From Megachile rotundata (Eukaryota > Arthropoda > Insecta > Hymenoptera > Megachilidae), in NCBI RefSeq assembly GCF_050947335.1, contig NC_134988.1, positions 7,688,001-7,752,000 on the forward strand: a stretch of 64,000 bases of DNA, given 5' to 3'. Position 1 is the first letter of the stretch; the number at the start of each line of letters is the position of its first letter. The notes beneath the pieces were generated by a model. That model was not told the origin of the DNA. It saw only the letters and a list, made by a program, of their open reading frames with translations, and ran no database searches. The position numbers and the translations under genes are program-made. Below are positions 12,641 through 24,359 of this stretch, one piece after another.

Positions 12641-13264
12641 TAACCTCAAAATTTGTAGCGTGGTACAAACGAACAAATGAACAAAAGCATATTGATTAAC
12701 AAAAAAAATGATAAAGTAAGTACTTTTCAATTAAAGAATTACACATTAAAATGTTTGTAAGTAGAAATTTGTTTTGAAACAAATAATTTTTCAATGATAT
12801 AATTATTTTCAACGATCGCGGATTAATTATCGACGTTTAACTTGAAAAATTATAAATTAAATGTTGTTTAACTGAAGAATTACACATTAAAATATCTCAG
12901 TACATAACGTAACGTTAAAAATAGACTACTTAGCATAACTACACTTTATATTCAAAAACAAACGATTGTTTTCCTTGAAATAATGAACAGTTAAATGAAA
13001 TTATGCCACTTTGTTTTTCATGGCTGAGAATGCTCGTAATTAGAATTTATTACTCGGAAAGTTGTATGATTCGTCTGAATTCCCCTTATTTAATCAAGAA
13101 ATCAAATCGCTACCTTTACGACGTATTAGATGCATTTGTACGCAAATGCGTGGCAATGAAAACGTCGATGATTACAATTTGCTTTTCCTCTATATTTTAC
13201 ATGTATTAATGCGTTCACCGGTGATCGGTATTATGAATTTATTTGGGTTAAGTAATTAAGAAAT
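12641..13264. other. Intergenic, AT-rich
   Basis: Short repeats of the phrase GAATTACACATTAAAAT occur (about 12737 and 12881). The overlapping 65- and 68-codon frames near 13003-13259 show no recognisable motif. Confidence 0.4.
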
Positions 13265-14300
13265 TGAGACATTAGGACAATTAAATTATATTAAATTTAA
13301 ATTAATAATGTAAAATAAAAAATTGAGACATTAGAAGAGGGTCATATACTGTTATATTAAAATTATATTAATAATGTAAAATAAAAAACTAAAACATTAA
13401 AACAGTGTCAAATATCATTATATTAAAACTATATTACTAATGTAGAACAAAAAACTAAAACATTAGTGCAGCATGAGATACTATTATATTAAAGTTATAT
13501 TAATAATGTAAATCAAAGAACTGAAACATTAGAACAATGTCAAATATTATTATATTAAAACTATATTACTAATGTAAAACAAAGAACTAAAACATTAGTG
13601 CAACATCAAGTACTATTATATTAAAATTATATTAATAATGTAAAGCAAAGAAGTGGAACATTAGAGCAGCGTCAAATACTATTATATTAAAATAATATTA
13701 ATAATGCAAAACAAAGAAGTGAAACATTAGAGCAGCGTCAAATACTATTATATTAAAATTATATTAATAATGCAAAACAAAGAAGTGAAACATTAGAGCA
13801 GCGTCAAATACTATTATATTAAAATTATATTAATAATGCAAAACAAAGAATTGAAACATTAGAGCAGCGTCAAATACTATTATATTAAAATTATATTAAT
13901 AATGCAAAACAAAGAAGTGAAACATTAGAGCAGCGTCAAATACTATTATATTAAAATTATATTAATAATGCAAAACAAAGAATTGAAACATTAGAACAGC
14001 GTCAAATACTATTATATTAAAATTATATTAATAATGCAAAACAAAGAATTGAAACATTGGAACAGTATCAAATATTATTATACTAAAATTGTATTAGCAA
14101 TGTAAAATGAAAAATTGAAATATTAGAACAGTGTCAAGTACTATTGTAAATTAATAATGTAAAACAAATAAAATATTACAACAGTGTCAAATACTATTAT
14201 GTTAAAATTATATTAATAATGCAAAACATAAAATTGAAATATTAAAACAGTCTCAAATACTGTTACTTTAAAATTAACAATGTAAAATAAAATACCTAAT
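13265..14300 (+). repeat. 66-bp AT-rich minisatellite
   Basis: The consensus unit is 66 bp and contains AATACTATTATATTAAAATT, then ATTAATAATGCAAAACAAAG, then AAACATTAGAGCAGCGTC. About 15 copies are present. The central copies (about 13660-14040) are nearly identical, while the first and last few are diverged, the usual centre-homogenised pattern. Confidence 0.95.
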
Positions 14301-14779
14301 AATTTTATGTACCAAGGACATTACACTAACACACCTTGATTAAAAAAAGCATACAAAAGAGCATGTATATGTTTCGATTCTCATAAAGATTTAAGTGAAC
14401 AAAATATTATTACAAACAATCAAAAAATTTCTAGTGTATAATAAAATTTTATAGCTCATTGACTAGCCCTTTCTCTAGTTAGTTTTTCAAAATTCACACG
14501 TCCCCAATTTTAAATTTCACACATAACCGGTATTGTACTCAATGTTTATTAGTACATATAGTACTCCACACTATTTTATGAGTTACTTTCTTCCGTCTAA
14601 AAAGAGATCATGGGAATATCTACTTAAAGCGTGCCGTATTACACACGACTATTTCTACTGTCAGTCGACGCGCTAAAGTGGATCATTTTCAGTAGTTATG
14701 AAGTCGCCAAGGTCTGACCAATACTGGTTCACGCTACTTAGCGACTCGACTTCCAAAGAAATTGCACTTAGGGGCCGAC
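14301..14779. other. Intergenic
   Basis: No gene recognised. The last ~100 bp may belong to the longer conserved flank described next. Confidence 0.4.
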
Positions 14780-14895
14780 TACTTTATGTGTACCAGTAAC
14801 TGGTGCTGGTAGCCTTGCCGGGAGGTATTCGAATTTTTGCGTCTCTTGCTTTGACTATCAGGTATATATGTGAAAGAAACAATTTTCTTTTAGGA
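14780..14895 (+). repeat. Conserved 5' flank of G-rich array, copy 2
   Basis: It matches 265-390, including an identical TCGAATTTTTGCGT at 14829-14842 and the preceding CAGTAACTGGTGC-type text. It again lies immediately upstream of a GGGATTT-type array in the same orientation. Confidence 0.55.
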
Positions 14896-15770
14896 ATTTT
14901 TGGAAGTTTCAAAATTTGGAGGTAAAGAAGTTTAGAAATTTAGAGATTTAGGGATTTGGAAATAGAAAAGATTTGGGGGTTTGGGAATTTGGGGATTTGG
15001 AGATTTGGGGAGTTCAATATTTAAAATTTTGGGGATATGGGTATTTGGGGATGTAGGGATTTAGAGGTGTAGGCATTTTGGGAATTTTGCTATTTGGGAA
15101 CTTCGGGATTTAGAAATTTTGGAAATTTTGTTATTTGGGGAAGTAGGGATTTAGGGATGTAAGTAATTCGGGATTTAGAAATTTGGCAATTTTTCTATTT
15201 GGGGAAGTAGGGATTTAGGGATGTAAGTAATTCGGGATTTAGAAATTTGGAAATTTTTATATTTGGGGAAGTAGGGATTTAGGGATGTAAGTAATTCGGG
15301 ATTTAGAAATTTGGAAATTTTTATATTTGGGGAAGTAGGGATTTAGGGATGTAGGTATTTCAGGATTTAGAAATTTGGAAATTTTTCTATTTGGGAATGT
15401 AGGGATTTAGGGACATAGGTACTCCAGGATTTAGAAATTTGGAAATTTTGCTATTTGGGGAAGTAGGGATTTAGGGATGTAGGTATTTCGGGATTTAGAA
15501 ATTTAGCTATTTGGGGATGTAGGAATTTAGGGACATAAGCACTCCAGAATTTAGAAATTTGGAAATTTAGCTAATTGGGAATGTAGGAATTTGGGGATGT
15601 AGGTATTTCGAAATTTAGAAATTTAAAAATGTAGCTATTTGAGAATATGGATACTTGGAGATGTAGGGATTTGAGGATTCAAAAATTTGGAAACCTACAA
15701 ATTTGAAAATTCAGCTATTTTGAGTTCTATAGATTTGAGAATGTGAGTTGAATAATAAGAGAAATAGTGA
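14896..15770 (+). repeat. G-rich minisatellite with 64-bp higher-order unit
   Basis: Same word family as 401-3010 (GGGGATGTAGGGATTT, GGGATTTAGAAATTTGG). From about 15100 to 15600 the phrase AAGTAATTCGGG or its variant AGGTATTTCGGG returns every 64 bp exactly (15161, 15225, 15289, 15353, 15417, 15481). The edges are irregular and decayed. Confidence 0.93.
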
Positions 15771-16689
15771 AAACGTAGAATAAAAAGTAAAAATAGTAAT
15801 AATAACAAAACTAGCAAAAATAGCAAAAATTACAAAATTGCAAAATTATTACAAACAATAAAAATTTTAAAAAGAGTAATAACAGTCAAAATAATAAAAA
15901 TGCAAAAATGGTAAACTATAGTAAAATAATAAAAATAGCTAAAAAGAAATAGAATATCATATAATTGTAAAATAACAGAACTGCACAGTAACAAAATACA
16001 TCCTACATAAATATTATTATATAAACAAAAAAATAATTGATTTAAATTATTAAGATTCATTTATGTACAAATAAACAGTTTCGTTGAAATTTATTTATAC
16101 AATAAATACGAAAACTTCCGACATGCTTTAAACGATTAATACCAGTTAACTCTGATGAATACAAAGAAAGCGTTACGTGGCATTCTTAGACAATCAGACG
16201 GCTCAATTACTGTGATCGATGGCTGATAATCACCAGGAAAATCCATTTACGAGTTTTTTTTTTCTACAGAAAGCAAGAAAAGAACACATTTATAGATATT
16301 ACGTGTCGCGATTCCATTCTTTCCGCGGAATGAAATGAAAGTTCGACTTTCATGTTATCGAAGTAATTATTTTTTACTTTCATTTTTAACAACAATTATC
16401 TCTTCTTAGAATTTTGTATGCAATTTTTAAGTAACTTTCTAGTTTTAATAACAGTGCGTTTGTACTTTAATTAATATTTTAATTAAGCATGTTTTTCTTG
16501 TGTTTGAAATCAATTTTAGGAAATGATACTTCCTTTAAATTTTAATAAATTTTGAACAAAAATATTTATTTTACTTTGAAGTGTATTGTGTCGAGAAATG
16601 TGAGATAAGTACTATTTAAAGAAGTGAATGATTTAGATTGATGTCTGTCATTATACTAATATGTGAAGTTAGACTAATATCTAAATTAA
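15771..16689. other. AT-rich intergenic DNA
   Basis: The first 250 bp are A-rich with short repeats of AATAATAAAAATAGC-like text. The rest has no recognisable gene or repeat. Confidence 0.45.
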
Positions 16690-17845
16690 TTAATTTTCAA
16701 TAATTCCCAAATTCCCACATTCTGAAATTTCCAAATTCCTAGATTCCCCAATTCCAAGATCCCCAAATATCCACACACCCAATTTCTCATCTCCCCAAAT
16801 TCCAAGTTTCCCAAATTCTCATCTCCCCAAATCCCAAGTTTCCGAAATTCTAAACTCCCCAAGTTCCAAGCGCCACAAATTCTAAACGCCCTAAATTCCC
16901 AAAATCCCCAATTCCAAGATCCCCAAATATCCACACACCCAAATTCTCATCTCCCCAAATTCCAAGCTTTCCAAATTCTCAGCTCCCCAAATCCCAAGCT
17001 TCCGAAATTCTAAACTCCCCAAGTTCCAAGCGCCACAAATTCTAAACGCTCTAAATTCCCAAATTCCACAATTCCAAGATCCCCAAATGTTCACACGTCC
17101 AAATTCTCATCTCCCCAAATCCCAAGCTTCCGAAATTCTAAACTCCCCAAATTCCAAACGCCCCAAATTCTAAACGTCCCAACTTCTCAACTCCCCAAAT
17201 TCCCAAATTCCCCAATTCTAAGGTCCCCAAATTCTCATCTCCCCAAATTCCTAGATTCCCCACTTCCCCAATGCCCCAATTCCTAAGTTCCCAAATTCCC
17301 AAATTCCCAAATTCCCAAATTTCCAAATTCCCAAATTCCCAAATTTCCAAATTCTCAAACTCCTAAATTCCCAAATTCTCAAATTCCCAAATTCTCAAAT
17401 TTCCAAATTCCCAAACTCCCAAATTTCTCAATTCCCAAACTTCCAAATTCCCAAATTCCCAAATTCTTAAATTCCCCACTTCCCCAATTCCTAAATTTCC
17501 CAATTCCTAAATTCCCACATTCTCAAATTCCCCTATTCCCAAATTCCTAGATTCCCCACTTCCCCAATTCTCAAATTCCCCAATTTCCAAATTCCACAAA
17601 TCCTAAATTTCCCAATTCCTAAATTTCCCAATTTCCAAATTCCCAAATTCCCAAACTCCCCAATTCCCCAATTCCTAAGTTCTCTAATTCCCAAATTCCC
17701 CAGTTCCCAGATTCCTAGATTCCCTACTTCTCCACTTCCAAAATTCCCCAGTTCCTAAATTCCCAAGTTCCTAAATGCCCCAATTCCTAAATTCCCCAAA
17801 TCCCCAAATTCCTAAATTCCCAAATTCCCAGTTTTCAATAGTTGT
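16690..17845 (-). repeat. C-strand copy of the GGGAATTT minisatellite family, with 160-bp unit
   Basis: Words such as AAATTCCC and CCCCAAATTC dominate, so the G-rich strand is -. At 16740-17160 there is a 160-bp higher-order repeat: ATTCCAAGAT occurs at 16751, 16911 and 17071 with conserved order between. The right half shares long blocks with 21672-21815 and 30270-30440. The array is bracketed by TTAATTAATTTYCAATAAT on both sides (about 16686 and 17848). Confidence 0.93.
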
Positions 17846-19180
17846 TTAATTAATTTCCAATAATAAATTTTCCATTCGAATCAACGTAAACATTTTTCTG
17901 ATTCTAAGAAAATTATTATCCTATGTCCGCCATTTTCGTCACGTTGCTGTTTTGCTTAGGCAAAACACAATATGACGCCTACAAAATAAATCTTCACGAA
18001 TATGTCAGTAAATAAAAATACAATAAAGGTGAATACTGTAGAATATAATTGACGTATTTAAAAAGCAATTAATCCTTGCATGACAAGATATCTGATGACT
18101 CAAGGTATTTGTTTTTATATTCATTTTCTACATATTATTTGTGAAATGAATTAAAATATTTCCTTTATAAAACTGCGTACAATAATTGTACTTAATGAGG
18201 AACATCACTGTATTTATAATATTTAATATCTATGTTCTTTACATAATAAATCTGTTTTAATATTAATAGCACAGTTTAATATTATTTTGCAGACATACAA
18301 CTATTCTAGACTATACTACTATTTTCGATCGTATGACATATGCGTATTTGCATGATTATCCATTTTTGCAGACAAAATTATTATAGAAATTCTATTCTAC
18401 ATTATTTTAGCTTAACAAAATCATTATACAACTTTATTAACACTTATTTAAACCCTCGAACACGATATATTTCATTTAAAAAGTATGAGGTATATTAAAA
18501 AGTTTATTTGAACTTTTAAATTTCCCGCTCTTGAAATGTTCAGACGGAATTCTTTCTTTACATGATGTCGATGCACGAGTCCTTGACATTTGTTGAAATT
18601 TTAGATCACATAAGTAGTTTGAACTTTAACAATCCATTACATAAATTGCCTTCTTGTATATTCAGTAATTTAATTTTAATTCATCTTTAAATGTTCTTTC
18701 ATTTGTTTTTTTAAATTATGAATACGAGATTATTAAGAGTATATGCTGATTAGAAAGATCAATTCTTGCATTTCAGGCACTTAGTAAAATTTAAAAATTT
18801 ATTATTTTATTTTTGATTTGACAAATTAGTTTTATTGTATTAATTAATTCTTTTATAACAATTTAATGAATTAAATTAATAATTAGACATATAACGTAGT
18901 TACTTTTTTATTTTACAATTTCAATAAATTAAAATTTTAATAACTTAAGGTTTTATAAATGATATGAGTCATATTATAAAAGTTTTAAATAAAATTTCCG
19001 CAAATCTCTGAATATTGACTAGTTAAATGTTTCACATCATTTGAATGCAATTATATGTGCAACAGTGATTCGTGAAAATTGTATTAGTAATTATGTATAT
19101 AATTATAAGCACGTTTTAATTTAGTATAAGTTCTACCTTATTATTGCAAAAATAATTATTGCATTTTTCAAATCTACACT
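17846..19180. other. AT-rich intergenic DNA
   Basis: No gene, RNA or organised repeat recognised. A GTCCGCCATTTT word occurs at about 17924. Confidence 0.45.
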
Positions 19181-19560
19181 CTGTAACTTTTACCTTCTCC
19201 CAAAAATAAAAAGTAAGAGAATTTTTGAGGAACCAAAAAGAAAACCCTCAGATTCTAACCTAAAATCTACCATTACGTACAAATACGGTATTTTGCAATC
19301 TTTTTTCTCGTATCCATGAGAGAAATACGTTTTACGACGTACGTTTTATTTTGTAACGACTCAAGGACAATTTAGAATCAACCTAATTTAGAATCTTCTA
19401 CTTCTGCTAAATATGGTGCTCCCTGATTTTTTCCTCTATCCAGGAAAGAATGAATAACGTTTCGCGATCTTTATTTTCGGAAGACTCAAGGAAAACATAA
19501 CCTAACGTAGACAGTGTTCCTGTATTTGGTAGACACGCAACTTTATGACTGCTTCATTTT
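19181..19560 (+). repeat. Diverged two-copy tandem repeat
   Basis: Two imperfect ~150-bp segments follow one another. Each has an AAATAYGGT word, a T-rich run with a TATCCA(T/G)GA...GAAA phrase, then ACGTTT...TTTATTTT and GACTCAAGGA. They look like an old tandem duplication. No coding content was recognised. Confidence 0.4.
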
Positions 19561-19719
19561 CAGAAAGTTGAAAAAGATAAAAAAAAAATGTTAGTATTTT
19601 TGCATTATTGGGTTTAAAGGACTTAAGGAGAAGCTAAAATGAGGTATTTGAAATGGACTTGTGTGAAAATCTAGGAAAAAACCATAGAGGTGGCGACCTA
19701 GGGGAATTTAATAACGCTA

Positions 19720-19737
19720 TAGGTTAGGTTAGGTTAA
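19720..19737 (+). repeat. Interstitial telomere-like TTAGG run
   Basis: AGGTTAGGTTAGGTTA contains three consecutive copies of TTAGG, the usual insect telomere motif. It is too short for a telomere and is an interstitial trace at most. Confidence 0.5.
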
Positions 19738-19774
19738 GGTATAGATACAGTCTGCGAAGAATTTAAAAAAATCA

Positions 19775-20525
19775 AGTAATAAATAAATAAATCTATTTAT
19801 TTAGTAAAGTCTTGGAAGTCTAGGAAGTCTATGAGGAAACTAAACAAGCCTAACAAAATAAATAAATAAATAAATCTTCGAAAATCTAAGAAGAAAATAA
19901 ATCAGTCTACGAAAATAAATAAGTAAATAAATAAATCCACGAGAATGTAGGAAGAAAACAAGTTTGTTTCGGAAAATAAATAAATGAGGAAATTCTAAAA
20001 AGAAAATAAATAAATCTGGGGATTTGGAATTTGGGAATCTGGAGATTTGGGGATTTGGGGATTTGAAAATTGGCAAATTTAGAAATCTGAGAATCTGGAG
20101 ATTTGGGAATTTGGGGATTCGGGAATTTAGGAATTGGGTAATTTCGGAATTGGAAAATTTAGGAATTGGGGAAATGAGGAATCTAGGAATTTGGGACTTG
20201 GGAAATTTTGGAATTGGGGAATTGGGAAATTTAGGAATTTCCTAGATTCCTCATTTTTCCAATTCCGAAATTACACAGTTCCTAAATTCCCAAATCCCCA
20301 AAGAAGAAAATAAATCAAAACTAGGGAAATAAATAAGTATATGCGATTCTAGGAAGAAAATAAAGGAATCTCAAATAATAAATAAATAAATCTGGAGAAG
20401 TTTAGGAAAAGAATAAATCAATCTAGGGAAATAAATAAATCTAGGAAAGTAAATAAATAAGTTTAGAAAATTCCACAAAAAATATAAATAAATATAACAT
20501 AAATAGAGTCCAAGAAAATATGAAT
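19775..20525 (+). repeat. AATAAATAAAT / CTAGGAAGAAAATAAAT minisatellite, interrupted
   Basis: Imperfect repeats alternate AATAAATAAATAAAT with RAAATCTAGGAAGAAAATAAAT. The array runs through 19775-20015, is interrupted by the G/C-rich fold-back at 20016-20302, and resumes to about 20525. The fold-back therefore appears to have been inserted into, or to have arisen within, this array. Confidence 0.7.
20016..20302. repeat. Fold-back of the GGGAATTT family (inverted repeat)
   Basis: A G-strand tract (20016-20235) turns directly into its complement. The arm 20110-20189 pairs with 20239-20302, the right arm lacking about 16 bp. The turn is at GGAATTTCCTAGATTCC. This is the only place in the window where the family changes strand inside one array; a large hairpin is possible. 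Confidence 0.85.
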
Positions 20526-21149
20526 TTCTCCAGAAGTGTAGAATCTAGATAGAGTTTCAAGAGGACTCTAAAAATGCTTAAGCCCTAGGTGATAGAGAAA
20601 GTACAAAAAGAGCTTAAGAAGACTAGAGAGATAGGGAATTAGAAGAACTCAGAGGGAACTTAATAGCAAGTTACCGGTACAATGTTATCCAAGGTATCTG
20701 AAGGAAAGGATTGAGCCAATTCGTGACTCGAAAATTTGAAAAACGAATACGTTAACTTTCACTTTTGAACAGTCACTTCCTGTCCGGTCGGTGGATTACG
20801 TTCAATTCTTATTCGTTGCACGTACGACCGGCTACCGAGAAAAATATCTCGATCGCACGCGGGGTACAATGACAAAATTTAATCATTTTTTTTTCTATCT
20901 ATATTTAATTTATTTTTAGTTTACATTTAGCTTTTGATTATATTTAGCATTTGAAAGTTGTTGCTTGGTGTATATGGAACTTGAATACCATTATTGCTAG
21001 TTCCATTTTCATTTTATTTTGTTAAATGCTATTTATCTTTCATGAATTGACAAATTTTTCAACTTTATATGTTTTGATTTTTCGTGGTTTCAATTTTTTA
21101 CATTTTGAGTACTGTGGTTTTTGATTTTTCATATTTGCAAATTTCCAGA
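20526..21149. other. Intergenic
   Basis: Purine-rich at 20526-20680, then ordinary AT-rich sequence. No gene recognised. Confidence 0.4.
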
Positions 21150-21990
21150 TCTCTAAATTTCCAAATTCTCAAATTTCCTAAGTTCCCAAATTCCCGAATT
21201 CTCAAATTCCCCACTTCCCCAATTCCTAAATTTCCCAATTCCTAAATTCCCAATTTCCAAATTCCAAATTCCTAGATTTCCCACTTCCCCAATTCCCAAA
21301 TTCCTAGATTTCCCACTTCCTCAATTCCCAAATTTCTAGATTCCCCACTTCTCCAATTTCTAAATTTCCCAATTCCTAAATTCCCCAATTCCCAATTTCC
21401 AAATTCCTAGATTTCACACTTCCCCAATTCCCAAATTCCTAGATTTCCCACTTCCCCAATTCCCAAATTCCTAGATTTCCCACTTCCCCAATTCCCAAAT
21501 TTCTAGATTCCCCACTTCCCCAATTTCTAAATTTCCCAATTCCTAAATTCCTAGATTTCACACTTTCCCAATTCCCAAATTTCTAGATTCCCCAGTTCCA
21601 CAATTCCTAAATTTCCCGATTCCAAAATTCCCCAATTTCTAAATTTCCCAATTCCTAAATTCCCCAATTTCTAAATTCCCCAATTCCTAAATTCCCACAT
21701 TCTCAAATTCCCCTATTCCCAAATTCCTAGATTCCCCACTTCCCCAATTTCCAAATTCCCCAATTTCCAAATTCCACAAATCCTAAATTTCCCAATTCCT
21801 AAATTTCCCAATTCCTACATTCCCCAATTCCTAAATTCCCACATTCTCAAATTCCCCTATTCCTGAATTCCAAAATCCCCAGATTCCCAGATTCCAAAAA
21901 TCCCTAATTTGCAAATTCTGAAATTCTCCATTTTTTAAATTCCCAGATTCCCAAATATCGAAGTTTCTAAATTCCCAAGTTGCCAAAATA
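21150..21990 (-). repeat. C-strand GGGAATTT-family array with ~32-bp subunits
   Basis: The repeated phrase AATTCCCAAATTCCTAGATT followed by TCCCACTTCCCC gives a ~32-bp register through 21250-21560. The block 21672-21815 is almost the same as 17508-17640 in the neighbouring array. Confidence 0.92.
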
Positions 21991-22926
21991 AGTAAAATAT
22001 CTATGTTTCTAAATATCCAAAGTTAAAATTTCATCAATTAAAAAATGTATCCCCCAAAAATTGACAATTGCATCATTCCACAATTGTGTGTAGGCAATCC
22101 TATAATGCTCACCATTATTATTACACAAATTTTAAACTGCACCATTATAATTACTACATTAATTATAATTAATAAATAAATAATTTTATTCTAATTCACT
22201 AACTGTATATTTATATGTTGATTTATATTAATATACTTAAATTAGTACTGATTCAATACTTGAATGTAATATTATAATTGTTATAATTATATTAGTATAC
22301 AATATATGATTATATATTATATAATTTTACATAATCAATGAATATTATATATATAATCATATTATATTAGTATACATTGTATTATTTATACTAATTAGTA
22401 TATAATGTTATATCATATACTAATATAATTGTAAGCAGTATAACACAATATTCAAATATACCATAAAATTAATATTAATTCAAACATCCTAATCTAATAC
22501 TAATATTACTTCATTATTCAATAAAATAAATCTTCATCAACCCTTACCAAAACACCAAACTGTACAAAGACATCACATTTCTTCCCTAAATAACACGAAT
22601 ACCACACTATAAATACATGTATGTAAAGAATTTCATGAATTCAAATAAAACTACATATCAAATTTAAATTTAGCTAATAATTTCTCATCTCATGACCAAT
22701 TACTATAAAAACAAGTGTCGTCCGTTAAAGGTTAACTCCAGAATAATTGAGTGTCGTACATGAGCTAATGCTTTTCCTTATTACTTTTTTGTTTCAATTC
22801 AGATAAGTGCTCTCTTGAAACCAGTATTTTAATTTCGACTTTCTTTCTCTCGTTAAGAAGGACTCCTAACCCCTTACATCCATCTTCCGGCACTTTTCGC
22901 AATTGATTTGAGGATATTGGCTCATT
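21991..22926. other. AT-rich intergenic DNA
   Basis: Around 22200-22450 there are many TATA/ATTAGTATA words and small palindromes in a very AT-rich stretch. No gene recognised. Confidence 0.45.
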
Positions 22927-23202
22927 TTAACCCCTTAACTTATGACTTTCTCAGCGGATGCGTCAGACAGGGCGACTTAATTATTGTTGTGACATTAAGA
23001 CTGACAAAAAATATTCAGATGTTAGGGACATTTTCTATACGGTGGTGGAAGGGTAGGTGGAGGGGTAGGAATTGAAATTAAACGCGAAATTGAATCGTGA
23101 TGAAAATGTGAGCCAAATTCGTCGCATTTCTACGTGCAAGATCATTGGTTAACAATTACGTGCGTCATATTCGGGAGACGATATTGTAAGGCAAGGGGTT
23201 AA
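22927..23202 (+). mobile_element. TTAA-target piggyBac-like MITE (family 1, copy 2)
   Basis: The left end is TTAACCCCTTAACTTATGAC; the right end read inward is TTAACCCCTTGCCTTACAAT. TTAA is intact at both ends. The element is 276 bp and non-coding. Its left-end subterminal GATGCGTCAGACAGGG matches the 3021-3262 copy read from its right end. Family membership is inferred from termini plus subterminal text. Confidence 0.8.
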
Positions 23203-23960
23203 AAAAGTTCGATTCTCTGACAAAATGTCGTATGTGACATTGGCCTATATATTTGCATACGTAAGTGAGTGGTCGAAATTATGTTTTATAGTACTTTGAT
23301 ACGATTGTAGCTGCATTTATCAAATTCACAAGTACCGGTAAATGTTTTTGATGTTTAAGAATAGTAAAACATACTAATAGTAAATTAATAATTACACAGA
23401 TATTCCCATGGAAATTTGAAGTTCCAATTGAATAATATTTTATGAATTAATTATTGATTATATTTAAATAATCTTTATCTAGCCACTTCTTTTAACGTTA
23501 ACTTAAAGCTCTCAGATTAATGTCGAAGAAATAATTAACAATGAATAGAATTTCTTAGAAAATCAGTAGATGACAGAAATAAGGTGGTCTTTAGGATTAG
23601 TCTCCTCAAAGCGCCTACTTCAGTGTTATGACCATAATTTTATTCAGAAAAGGATTAAATAATATATTACACAAAACCTAGATCACTTTTAGTGCTAATT
23701 TTGAAGAAATAAATAAAAGTGAATAGTTTATTAAAAATTCCTTAGATGACAGAAATAGTGTGATCTCATGAGTGAGCTGCATTTACAACCCCCATATTTA
23801 TGATTCAAAGAGTGAAACAATATTTTATACTAAACTAAAATTACCTCTCTACTATTTATTTTGAGGGAACTAATTAATACAATTTTTTAGAAATTATTCT
23901 GTTTTTTAGAAACTTTCCAGATACCAAAAATAGGGTGTTTTTATAAGATTCTCTTCCTCA
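23203..23960. repeat. Diverged ~174-bp tandem repeats, three copies
   Basis: A phrase like TTAGATGACAGAAATA...GTG recurs at about 23569 and 23744, and as CCAGATACCAAAAATAGGGTG near 23917, each preceded by an AGAAATAAWTAA...GAATAG-like segment. This fits an old three-copy tandem repeat. The 280 bp before it show nothing notable. Confidence 0.5.
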
Positions 23961-23969
23961 GTCTTTCAA

Positions 23970-24310
23970 CCAAATGCTACCAAACAATGATATTGAATAA
24001 ATACTACTAAATAAATTTTATTAAATCAAATCCGACTAAATCAGAATATTAAATAAATGTTACTAAACCAATTATTGTTAAATGAGAATATTAAATAAAT
24101 ATTATTAAGTCAAATGCTACTAAACAAAAAAATCGAATAAAAACCCCCAAATAAATTTCTCTAATTTGAATCCTACAAAATCAGAGTATCAAACTTTATC
24201 ATACCAAATACTATTAAATCAAAATATTAAATAAATATACCAAACTACCAAATCGCAATATTGAACAAATGTCACTAAAAACTATTAAACCAGAATATTA
24301 CCAGCTAAAA
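23970..24310 (+). repeat. AT-rich ~33-bp minisatellite (ATTAAATAAATRYTACTAAA)
   Basis: Imperfect repeats of AATCAGAATATTAAATAAAT and TACTAAA run through this stretch with many substitutions. The array ends where composition changes sharply to GC-rich at about 24360. Confidence 0.65.
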
Positions 24311-24359
24311 AATAAAAAATCGCAGAAAATAATAAAAAGAAACCGGAAAATCAAAATAA

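Noticed and set aside
13741..14040. CRISPR-like array (regular 66-bp spacing)
   Set aside because: The whole unit repeats with no unique spacers; eukaryotic minisatellite.
19720..19737. Chromosome-end telomere
   Set aside because: Only three TTAGG units, embedded in ordinary sequence; interstitial at best.
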